From positions 1 to 9,585 of the forward strand of contig JAAZVD010000036.1 in the NCBI GenBank assembly GCA_018623785.1: DNA of 9,585 nucleotides, given 5' to 3'. Below are positions 1-6,408 of this stretch, one piece after another. Numbering within the stretch: position 1 is the first letter of the stretch; the number at the start of each line of letters is the position of its first letter. The stretch is from Bacteroidota bacterium (lineage in GTDB: Bacteria > Bacteroidota > Rhodothermia > Rhodothermales > UBA10348). The notes beneath the pieces were generated by a model. It ran no database searches and was not told where the DNA came from. It saw only the letters and a list, made by a program, of their open reading frames with translations. A program made the position numbers and the translations under genes.

Positions 1-1056
1 CAGGTGATGCGGCGCAGGCGCGTCGGATTCGAAGCGAAGGGCCAGGTGCTCAATCCCGATGTGACTGGTCCGCTCCAGCTCAACGAGCCGAACGCCCCAC
101 TCCGGTCGGATGTCGTGTACAAGGGGTTGTCTGAGGGTCAAGAGCCATCCGTTCGGGCGTTCCTGGGTCGATACGACCGTAGCTGGCTGCGTTATCAGCG
201 GGCGCTCCGGATTTTCTATCAATCGCTCACCGACGGGCAGGTCGTACGGCCCGAGCACGTGCTCGAGGAAGCTGCCCTGCGCGCCATCCGGGTTGAACCA
301 GTGCACTTCAAGTTGGGCACCGGGCAGCGGCGGGGATGCATCCGAAATCATGATCTGCATCCTGGCCTGTCTGCCGGAGACGGCACTCCATCCGTTGGCA
401 ACGTACTCGGGTCCGATGGGAGGGATGGGATGGGCGATGCCGGCCCGTCGGGACCAGAGGACACCACCTGCCCAGGTATACGCAGAAAAGGGACGGAAGA
501 GATTGGTCAGGTTGTTCTCCCGCTGGTAGGCAGCAATGCCCGCAACCAGGGAGTCTGCCTTGGGATCGGCCCACTTCGTCAAGGAGCCTGAAACGGCAAG
601 CTCCGTCGCGGGCGATCCGTCGTCGGATCGTTTGCCGCGGATGATCAGGCTGTCCTGCTCCAGGAAAAGGACACCGCTAATGTCGATACGTCCGCTCGGA
701 AGACCGAGAACGACCCATCCGGTATCCTTGCTCGCCGCTTCAAGGGCCATACGCAGCGCTGCGGTATCGTCGATGCCATCATTGGGCACCACGCCGAAAT
801 CTTCTGCCTGATAGGTAGTGGGGGGCTCAGGAAGGATTTCTTCCCCCCAACGATAGCCGGCGTAGGAAAAATCGGGCAGGAAAACGGTTGACGTATCCGC
901 CAGCAACAACGGCGTCCAGGGACCATTATCTACCCTCCGGGCCTCGAAGCGCTCAGGAAGGGAGGCTCGATAGCCCATCCACGTGGTAAGACCCAGAGGG
1001 GCAGCAAAAAGAGCAACAAGACGCCGTCGGCGTATCGCGGTGGAGGAGGAGGGCAT
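1..1056 (-). CDS. Secreted pectate-lyase-superfamily (right-handed beta-helix) protein, 3' end cut by window edge
   Basis: An uninterrupted minus-strand frame runs from an ATG at 1056 to the left edge, giving 352 residues of a longer protein. The N-terminus has four arginines (residues 9-12) followed by a roughly 17-residue hydrophobic stretch, so it is a signal peptide or membrane anchor. The RRRR is only loosely Tat-like, and there is no lipobox cysteine. Residues 62-68 read DFSYAGY, and around 85-105 comes the family signature DFGVVPNDGIDDTAAL, the usual opening of Pectate_lyase_3-type beta-helix proteins acting on polysaccharides. Near residues 318-340 there is a typical helix rung (WGVRLVELERTSHIGIEHLA). 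Substrate and catalytic residues cannot be assigned because the C-terminal part is missing. The start lies 8 bases after the ruvB stop with no clear Shine-Dalgarno, so co-transcription and coupling are likely. It could be a lyase, a hydrolase or a non-catalytic binding protein. Confidence 0.85.
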   Translation of the reverse strand, partial: MPSSSTAIRRRRLVALFAAPLGLTTWMGYRASLPERFEARRVDNGPWTPLLLADTSTVFLPDFSYAGYRWGEEILPEPPTTYQAEDFGVVPNDGIDDTAALRMALEAASKDTGWVVLGLPSGRIDISGVLFLEQDSLIIRGKRSDDGSPATELAVSGSLTKWADPKADSLVAGIAAYQRENNLTNLFRPFSAYTWAGGVLWSRRAGIAHPIPPIGPEYVANGWSAVSGRQARMQIMISDASPPLPGAQLEVHWFNPDGAQGSFLEHVLGPYDLPVGERLIENPERPLITQPATVVSTQERPNGWLLTLRQPLVHDIRPEWGVRLVELERTSHIGIEHLALRFESDAPAPHHL

Positions 1057-1064
1057 GCCGGAGC

Positions 1065-2093
1065 TTATTCTTCGAACAGTTCGCCGCTCCTACCGGAATG
1101 CTTCAGCCCGAAGTGGCGGTACGCGGCTGCCGTAGCAATGCGGCCCCGAGGGGTTCGCTCCATGTATCCTTCCTGGATCAGATACGGTTCGTAGACGTCC
1201 TCAATGGTACCTGCCTCTTCGCCCACGGATACGGCCAGGTTTGCAAGGCCGGTCGGTCCGCCGCCGAACTTCTCAATGAGCGTCATCAGGATGCGCGTGT
1301 CCATATCGTCGAGACCCTCGATATCAACATTGAGGGCGTTGAGCGCATGGTCAGCCAGCTCCCGGGTGATGCGTCCATCGCCTTCCACTTCGGCGTAGTC
1401 GCGTGTGCGACGCAGGAGGCGGTTGGCAATACGCGGCGTTCCACGGGAACGCCGCGCGATTTCGGCGGCCCCATCGGGCGTAAGGGCCACGCCCAGCAGC
1501 CCGGCCGAGCGCTCCACGATGCGAGTCAGTGTCGAAGCTGGATAATAATCGTATCGAAAATCAATACCGAAACGGGCTCTGAGCGGCGCTGTCAATAATC
1601 CCTTTCGGGTAGTGGCGCCGACCAGCGTGAACGGTGGCAGCGAAATTTTAACGCTCCGCGCGCTGGGACCCGAGTCGATCAAGATGTCGATATGATAGTC
1701 CTCCATGGCCGCGTAGAGGTATTCCTCCACGACCGGCGCCAGGCGGTGGATCTCATCGATGAAAAGGATATCGCCCTCGTTCAGATTGGTCAGCAGCCCG
1801 GCAATCGAGGCAGGCTTGTCCAATACCGGCCCACTGGTTGTCTTGACCTGTGCACCCATCTCGGCAGCAATGATGTAGGCCAGGGTCGTCTTGCCCAATC
1901 CCGGCGGTCCGGAGAGGAGGACATGATCCAGGGACTCTCCGCGACGCTGCGCCGCTGTCATGAAGACACGCAGGTTCTCCTTGATCTTCTGCTGCCCGAT
2001 GAAGTCGTCCAAGGCCTTGGGTCGGAGCGCCTTCTCAATGTCTTCCTCCGTACCCGAGGGAAGGGGAGTGAACTGACCAGAGCGTTCAATCAT
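1065..2093 (-). CDS. ruvB: Holliday junction branch migration ATPase RuvB
   Basis: RuvB is the hexameric AAA+ motor that, with RuvA, drives branch migration of Holliday junctions in recombinational repair, with RuvC resolving the junction. The 342-residue length is normal for the family. Visible elements in order are the N-terminal [11 protein letters not shown] segment (24-34), Walker A GPPGLGKT (62-69), Walker B LFIDEIH (110-116), sensor 1 GATTR (159-163), the arginine-finger region APLRARFG (169-176), sensor 2 [12 protein letters not shown] (218-229), and a C-terminal winged-helix domain containing KFGGGPTGL (275-283) and a late RTPRGRIAT. The ATG at 2093 gives the canonical N-terminus, but no Shine-Dalgarno precedes it. 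Neither ruvA nor ruvC is in the window. The gene is divergent from the DUF3109-rpoN unit, and a beta-helix gene follows after 8 bases. Confidence 0.98.
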   Translation of the reverse strand: MIERSGQFTPLPSGTEEDIEKALRPKALDDFIGQQKIKENLRVFMTAAQRRGESLDHVLLSGPPGLGKTTLAYIIAAEMGAQVKTTSGPVLDKPASIAGLLTNLNEGDILFIDEIHRLAPVVEEYLYAAMEDYHIDILIDSGPSARSVKISLPPFTLVGATTRKGLLTAPLRARFGIDFRYDYYPASTLTRIVERSAGLLGVALTPDGAAEIARRSRGTPRIANRLLRRTRDYAEVEGDGRITRELADHALNALNVDIEGLDDMDTRILMTLIEKFGGGPTGLANLAVSVGEEAGTIEDVYEPYLIQEGYMERTPRGRIATAAAYRHFGLKHSGRSGELFEE

Positions 2094-2207
2094 GGCGATG
2101 GGTCAAGGATGGCAGACGGCGAATGAGGATCGGGCTGGCCGCGAACCGAGCGAGCTGCGGCATAAGCAAGGTAGCAGTTTGACGATGCGTTTGCCCTCGG
2201 GTTCACC

Positions 2208-2246
2208 AAAAAAAGGATACCCGGTATTGGCCCAGGCTTACCCGGG
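2208..2246 (-). terminator. Terminator-like stem and T-run in the ruvB leader region
   Basis: Read on the minus strand, CCCGGgTA at 2246-2239 can pair with TACCGGG at 2226-2220. This gives seven pairs with one bulged G and a 12-base loop. Five bases later comes a run of seven T (2214-2208). The shape resembles an intrinsic terminator, but no annotated minus-strand gene ends here; the next gene in this direction is ruvB, 115 bases on. It could be a leader attenuator of ruvB, the end of an unannotated short RNA, or chance. The stem is modest and the gap before the T-run is longer than usual. Confidence 0.25.
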
Positions 2247-2296
2247 GTCAAGACGTCCCTCAAGCATAAGGCTGCCAAGGTATTATCCGTTAAGAG

Positions 2297-2361
2297 AACA
2301 ATATTTCATGGGACCTGTGTCACCTGATGATACTGTCAATATTGTTTCTTGTACCATCAGG
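2297..2361 (+). promoter_or_regulatory. Nested dyad upstream of the DUF3109-rpoN unit
   Basis: CCTGATGaTAC (2323-2333) and GTAcCATCAGG (2351-2361) are inverted copies matching at 10 of 11 positions around a 17-base loop. The loop contains AATATTGTT (2338-2346), the exact reverse complement of AACAATATT at 2297-2305. The second arm ends 17 bases before the DUF3109 ATG. As DNA it could be an operator; as RNA it could be a hairpin whose loop pairs upstream. No good promoter hexamers were recognised, so which reading applies is open. Confidence 0.4.
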
Positions 2362-2378
2362 CGATAGAATACGGCATC

Positions 2379-2981
2379 ATGTTTGTAGTGGACGATGTGC
2401 TCATATCCGATGACGTTGTACAGGCTGCTTTCAGCTGCCTCCTGACGGCCTGCAAGGGAGCCTGCTGCGTGCAGGGTGCCTCGGGCGCCCCATTGGAAAC
2501 GTCGGAGTTGGCTGAGATCGACGCCGCCTTGGTTGCTGTCAGGGACCAACTGCGGCCCGAGGCGCTCGCGGTCATCGAAGAAGAAGGCGCATGGGAAGAG
2601 GTGGCTCCGGGCCATTATGCAACGACCTGCGTGGGAGATGCTGAATGTGTGTTTGTTCGGTACGATGGTCCCGTGGCCAAGTGTGCCATCCAGGAAGCCT
2701 ATCACGAAGGCAAGGTGGGTTTCGAGAAACCGATTTCCTGTCATCTCTACCCCATCCGCATTACCAAGCTGGGCGATTTTGAGGCCCTCAATTACGAACA
2801 GATTGACATCTGCTCTCCAGGCAGGACCTGCGGTGCCGAGCAGGGCATCGGTTTGGCCGAAATGCTTGAACGGCCTTTAACCCGCAAGTACGGCCCGGAT
2901 TGGTACGCCCAGTTCCTGCTCATGGTCAGGGAGCGACGCAAGGTCATTGGAACTCCCTTTCAGACGCAGGAGGAGGGCTGA
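2379..2981 (+). CDS. DUF3109 family cysteine-rich protein (YkgJ-like metal-binding fold suspected)
   Basis: A 200-residue cytoplasmic protein of the DUF3109 family, which is common in Bacteroidota and has no established function known to me. The ATG at 2379 is chosen because it gives the family-typical opening MFVVDDVLISDD. A TTG at 2349 would add ten residues but lies inside the upstream dyad, and neither start has a Shine-Dalgarno. Ten cysteines are present: C20, C25, C29, C30 (in ACKGACCVQG), C84, C90, C102, C121 (in ISCHLYPIR), C145 and C151. The CxxxCC block and the spread of later cysteines resemble the YkgJ/UPF0153 group and suggest a bound zinc or iron-sulfur centre; this is inferred. 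There is no signal peptide or membrane segment. The stop lies 3 bases before the rpoN start, so the two are almost certainly co-transcribed. A role connected to sigma-54 is possible but not shown. Confidence 0.9.
   Translation: MFVVDDVLISDDVVQAAFSCLLTACKGACCVQGASGAPLETSELAEIDAALVAVRDQLRPEALAVIEEEGAWEEVAPGHYATTCVGDAECVFVRYDGPVAKCAIQEAYHEGKVGFEKPISCHLYPIRITKLGDFEALNYEQIDICSPGRTCGAEQGIGLAEMLERPLTRKYGPDWYAQFLLMVRERRKVIGTPFQTQEEG
2968..2977 (+). promoter_or_regulatory. Strong ribosome binding site for rpoN
   Basis: AGGAGGAGGG ends 7 bases before the GTG start of rpoN and lies inside the last codons of the DUF3109 gene. It is the only strong Shine-Dalgarno seen ahead of any gene here. It supports the GTG start and suggests reinitiation or translational coupling with the upstream gene. 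Confidence 0.8.
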
Positions 2982-2984
2982 CCC

Positions 2985-4463
2985 GTGCTGAACCTACAGC
3001 AGAAGCAGTCCCTCCAGCAGCGGCTCTCTCCGCAGCAAATCCAGTACGTCAAGCTGCTGCAGCTCCCCACGCTGGCCCTCGAACAGCGGATCAAGCAGGA
3101 AATGGAAATCAATCCTCTACTGGAAGAGGGCGAGGACGTAATAGAGGAAGCGGCACTGGACGAGCAATCCGAGGATGACCAGTTCGACGACGTGCTCGAC
3201 CCGGAGGATGAGCACACCGAAGATGAGTACGACTGGGAAGAATTCCTGGATACGGAGGATGATCTTTACGGATATAAGGCCGCTGTCGATCACAGTGCTG
3301 AGGAAGAGGAGCGGGAAACGCCGATCGTATCTGTGAGCAGCATGATCGAGTCCCTGCGGGACCAGCTTGCCTTTCTCGACCTGGATGATCAGGAAGAGCT
3401 GATGGCGGAACAGATCATTGGCTCTATCGATGAGGATGGCTACCTGCGACGCTCCCTGGAATCCATAGTTGATGATATTGCCTTCAACCATGGAATCATG
3501 CTTTCAGAGGCAGACGTCGAGGCAGTGCTACAACGGATTCAGCGCCTTGAGCCGGTAGGGGTCGCGGCCCGGGACCTCCAGGAGTGCCTGCTGGTCCAGC
3601 TCGACATGCTGCCCGAGGAGGTCCCGGGCCGCGATGTAGCCATGGATATGCTGACTCGTGCCTACAAGGCCTTCACCATGAAGCACTACGACCAGATCAT
3701 GCGACGTCTGGGTGTAGACGGGCAGGATCTGAAGGATGCCTTCGAGCTCGTGCAACGCCTCGATCCCAAGCCGGGTGAGGGCGCGTTTTCGGCATCGGAG
3801 AACTACATAACACCGGATTTCATGGTCCGGGTGGAAGAGGAGGCCTTCATCATCACCCTGCAATCCGGGAATGCCCCCGAACTGCGGGTATCCCGTCACT
3901 ACCAGCAAATGCTCGAGAAGGTGGTAGCGGACAAAAAGAAAGGGCGCTCCTCGTATGACAACGAAACGCAGCAATTCCTGAAGTCCAAATTCGAATCAGC
4001 CCGCTGGTTCATCACTTCCATCAACCAGCGGCGCCAGACCATGCTGGCCGTGATGCATGCCATCGTGGAGCGGCAGGAAGACTTCTTCCGTTTGGGAGAA
4101 GGCCATCTCAAACCGATGATCCTCAAGGATATTGCCGAGATGATCAACATGGATATTTCCACGATTTCCCGCGTGGTCAACGGCAAGTACGTGCAGACCG
4201 AGTTCGGCGTTTACGAGCTCAAGCATTTCTTCTCGGAGGGCCTTACCACTGATTCCGGTGAAGAAGTCTCCAACAAAGAGGTCAAAGCCCTCATCGAGCG
4301 GATCATATCCGAGGAGAACAAGAAAAAGCCGTTGTCCGATCAGCGTATCGCCGACATGTTGGACGAGAAAGGATTCCAGATTGCCCGCCGTACCGTTACG
4401 AAGTACCGGGAGCAGCAGGGCATCCCCGTGGCCCGGCTCCGTAAAGAAATCGTTCTGTCCTGA
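2985..4463 (+). CDS. rpoN: RNA polymerase sigma-54 factor RpoN
   Basis: Sigma-54 directs core polymerase to -24/-12 promoters and needs an AAA+ enhancer-binding activator to open them. The 492-residue length is usual. Region I, the activator-interacting part, is glutamine- and leucine-rich at residues 1-48 and contains the classic LSPQQIQYVKLLQLP and EINPLLEE. Region II (about 48-110) is extremely acidic. The core-binding region spans roughly 115-300 and includes RLEPVGVAARDLQECLL (187-203). The helix-turn-helix for the -12 element lies near 379-405 (IAEMINMDISTISRVVNGKY). The RpoN box for the -24 element is ARRTVTKYRE at 467-476, with threonine where many homologues have alanine. Translation starts at GTG 2985, backed by a strong ribosome binding site. 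No enhancer-binding protein is encoded in the window, so its regulon cannot be inferred from context. Confidence 0.97.
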   Translation: MLNLQQKQSLQQRLSPQQIQYVKLLQLPTLALEQRIKQEMEINPLLEEGEDVIEEAALDEQSEDDQFDDVLDPEDEHTEDEYDWEEFLDTEDDLYGYKAAVDHSAEEEERETPIVSVSSMIESLRDQLAFLDLDDQEELMAEQIIGSIDEDGYLRRSLESIVDDIAFNHGIMLSEADVEAVLQRIQRLEPVGVAARDLQECLLVQLDMLPEEVPGRDVAMDMLTRAYKAFTMKHYDQIMRRLGVDGQDLKDAFELVQRLDPKPGEGAFSASENYITPDFMVRVEEEAFIITLQSGNAPELRVSRHYQQMLEKVVADKKKGRSSYDNETQQFLKSKFESARWFITSINQRRQTMLAVMHAIVERQEDFFRLGEGHLKPMILKDIAEMINMDISTISRVVNGKYVQTEFGVYELKHFFSEGLTTDSGEEVSNKEVKALIERIISEENKKKPLSDQRIADMLDEKGFQIARRTVTKYREQQGIPVARLRKEIVLS

Positions 4464-4564
4464 TCGGTCCTGATTCCGTATTTTGTTGTGTTATGGATTG
4501 GGTAATTCCCCGCTCGCTCCGGCCCGATCCGCGCTTTCGTTTCAGTCATACTTCTGGGCCCATC

Positions 4565-6046
4565 ATGTCCACGCTTGAGCAGTACTTCGAGCCGTTCCGA
4601 CACCATATCGTCGGCATCGACCAAACGTTTACGGGTCCGTACGGGGAGAAATCCATCATCTATGCGGACTGGATTGCCAGCGGCCGCCTCTATGGCCCGA
4701 TTGAAGAGCGCCTCTCCCGTATGATTGGCCCCCTCGTGGGTAACACGCACACCGAGACGAGTGTGACCGGCACGTCGATGACCCGCGCCTACCGACAAGC
4801 GCGCGACATCATCAAGCAGCATGTGAATGCTGGGGCGAACGACATTATCATTGCCGCTGGATCGGGCATGACGGGAGTTATCAACAAGCTACAGCGCATT
4901 ATCGGCGTGCGTGTCCCGGAGAAAGTGCAGCCTTACCTGCAGGTCCCCGAAGACCGGCGGCCCGTGGTGTTCATCACCCACATGGAGCACCACTCCAATC
5001 ATACCTCCTGGATTGAATCTCTGGCAGATCTGGTGTGGATCGATCCCGACCATGATGGTCTGTGTGCCGTGGAGAAGTTGAAGCGCGAGATCGTCAAGTA
5101 CAAGGGCCGTCCCCTGATCTGCTCTTTTACGGCATGCTCCAACGTGACCGGTGTCCATACACCCTACCATGAACTCTCGCGCGTCATGCACGAACATGGT
5201 GGATGGTGTTTCGTGGACTTCGCTGCCAATGCGCCCTACGAGGACATCAACATGCACCCCGAGGATGAGATGGAACGGCTTGACGCCATCTTTTTCTCAC
5301 CTCATAAATTTCTGGGCGGTCCTGGTTCGAGTGGTATCATGGTCATCAATGCGGAGTTGAACCAGAACCGTGTTCCCGATCATCCTGGTGGGGGAACCGT
5401 AGACTGGACGAACCCCTGGGGCGAGCATCGCTTCGTCGAGAATCTTGAAGACCGAGAAGATGGCGGTACACCTGCTTTCCTGCAGACTATCCGGGCTGCC
5501 ATGGCTGTCAAGCTGAAAGAAGAGATGGGTACGGATGCTATCGCAGCAAGGGAGCATGAGCTCTTGGCCACGGCGTTTCCGCGCCTGCGTGCTATCCCGG
5601 GTCTGCACATCCTGGCCGACAATATCGAAGATCGGTTGGGCGTTATCTCTTTCTATGTCGAGAATGTCCACTACAACCTGATCGTCAAGCTGCTCAATGA
5701 CCGGTACGGAATTCAGACGCGCGGCGGGTGCTCGTGTGCCGGAACGTATGGTCACTATCTACTCCGTGTCGATCGAGAGCATTCCAAGCGCATCACGGAC
5801 CAGATCAACGAGGGTTTCCTGGCCAACAAGCCAGGATGGGTCCGCTTGTCGCTGCACCCCACCATGACCGATGCCGAGCTGGATTTCGTACTCGATGCCC
5901 TGGCGGAGATCGTTGTGCACGTGGAGGAATGGGCCGAGGATTACGAGTACAGCGCCGCCACCAATGAGTACACCCACAAGGCAGGCGAAGACGGAGTAGA
6001 CGTGGCAGAATGGTTCGAGGTGGGTCCTGTACCAGTAGCTGTCTGA
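4565..6046 (+). CDS. Class V PLP-dependent aminotransferase-fold enzyme, group II cysteine-desulfurase-like
   Basis: A 493-residue cytoplasmic PLP enzyme of the aminotransferase class V / cysteine desulfurase fold. Seen directly are EHHSNHTSW (141-149), VDFAANAPY (217-225, the aspartate expected to contact the pyridine nitrogen) and SPHKFLGGPGSSG with the presumed PLP lysine K248. GGTPAF (300-305) resembles the GTP motif of SufS. RGGCSCAG (386-393) places C391 five residues after an arginine, as in the SufS motif RTGHHC. R427 in WVRLSLHPT may be the substrate-carboxylate arginine. It is about 80-90 residues longer than typical SufS, with extra sequence after C391 and an acidic C-terminal tail. 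It may release sulfur or selenium from cysteine derivatives, but no suf or isc gene is nearby, so I give no symbol. The ATG at 4565 is preferred; an in-frame ATG at 4493 would add 24 low-complexity basic residues. Neither has a Shine-Dalgarno. It probably follows rpoN in the same transcript. Confidence 0.85.
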   Translation: MSTLEQYFEPFRHHIVGIDQTFTGPYGEKSIIYADWIASGRLYGPIEERLSRMIGPLVGNTHTETSVTGTSMTRAYRQARDIIKQHVNAGANDIIIAAGSGMTGVINKLQRIIGVRVPEKVQPYLQVPEDRRPVVFITHMEHHSNHTSWIESLADLVWIDPDHDGLCAVEKLKREIVKYKGRPLICSFTACSNVTGVHTPYHELSRVMHEHGGWCFVDFAANAPYEDINMHPEDEMERLDAIFFSPHKFLGGPGSSGIMVINAELNQNRVPDHPGGGTVDWTNPWGEHRFVENLEDREDGGTPAFLQTIRAAMAVKLKEEMGTDAIAAREHELLATAFPRLRAIPGLHILADNIEDRLGVISFYVENVHYNLIVKLLNDRYGIQTRGGCSCAGTYGHYLLRVDREHSKRITDQINEGFLANKPGWVRLSLHPTMTDAELDFVLDALAEIVVHVEEWAEDYEYSAATNEYTHKAGEDGVDVAEWFEVGPVPVAV

Positions 6047-6213
6047 CAGGTCTGGTCAACTTACCATAGGGTCGTCTGGCTCTCTTGGGCGAATGGGAAG
6101 GGGTTACGACCTACCCGGATGTGGTGTCTTTTGGGCGAACGGGTCCGGTGCAGGGGTTGCTTCCGCAAGGCCTGTTCGTCAATGTCATTCACCACAACCT
6201 TCTCGGTACAGCC

Positions 6214-6408
6214 ATGACGCCTCTACGCGCACCATCGCCCCCTCAATCGTCCTTGAGAGGCTTGTTGATCCGCTACGTAACCGGTCAAATTTCCGAAACC
6301 CAGTGGGCACGAGTAACCGAGATACTCGATGCCAGGGGTATTTCGGCAAGCGAGCGCGAGGCATTTGTCTGCCTCGTTGATGAGATCATGCGAGGTCAGG
6401 CCTCATAG
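6214..6408 (+). CDS. Hypothetical 64-residue small protein
   Basis: A short frame from ATG 6214 to TAG 6408, 167 bases after the class V enzyme. After about 13 proline- and serine-rich residues, the rest reads like a small helical protein: [18 protein letters not shown], then [16 protein letters not shown] and CLVDEIMRG. Charged and hydrophobic residues alternate as in amphipathic helices. I do not recognise a family. The same frame is open back to 6085, but the upstream part is less protein-like. There is no Shine-Dalgarno, which is normal for this window. The last 13 bases overlap the 3' end of the convergent gcvP. Codon pattern and composition favour a real gene, but chance is not excluded. 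Confidence 0.5.
   Translation: MTPLRAPSPPQSSLRGLLIRYVTGQISETQWARVTEILDARGISASEREAFVCLVDEIMRGQAS

Noticed and set aside
4..591. Plus-strand open frame of 195 residues
   Set aside because: It is antisense to the beta-helix gene. The minus strand here reads a continuous protein with family motifs, while the plus frame has low-complexity Gly/Arg-rich sequence and no recognisable domain.
2227..2243. Possible sigma-54 promoter TTGGCCCAGGCTTACC upstream of the rpoN unit
   Set aside because: The GG is followed after ten bases by CC instead of the required GC, so the -12 element is broken.
2090..2278. Minus-strand frame of 62 residues upstream of ruvB
   Set aside because: It overlaps the ruvB start and covers a proline- and alanine-rich, non-protein-like translation. 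The region is better explained as leader or promoter DNA.
2283..2744. Minus-strand open frame of 153 residues
   Set aside because: Antisense to the DUF3109 gene, with no motif and no plausible start context.
3528..3974. Minus-strand open frame of 148 residues
   Set aside because: Shadow of rpoN, whose plus-strand product is unmistakable throughout this interval.
4457..4474. Tandem GTCCTGAT around the rpoN stop codon
   Set aside because: Only two eight-base copies, one inside coding sequence; too short to claim function.
6077..6090. Possible sigma-54 promoter CTGGCTCTCTTGGGC after the class V enzyme
   Set aside because: The GG-to-GC spacing is nine bases instead of ten, and the -12 element is a poor match.
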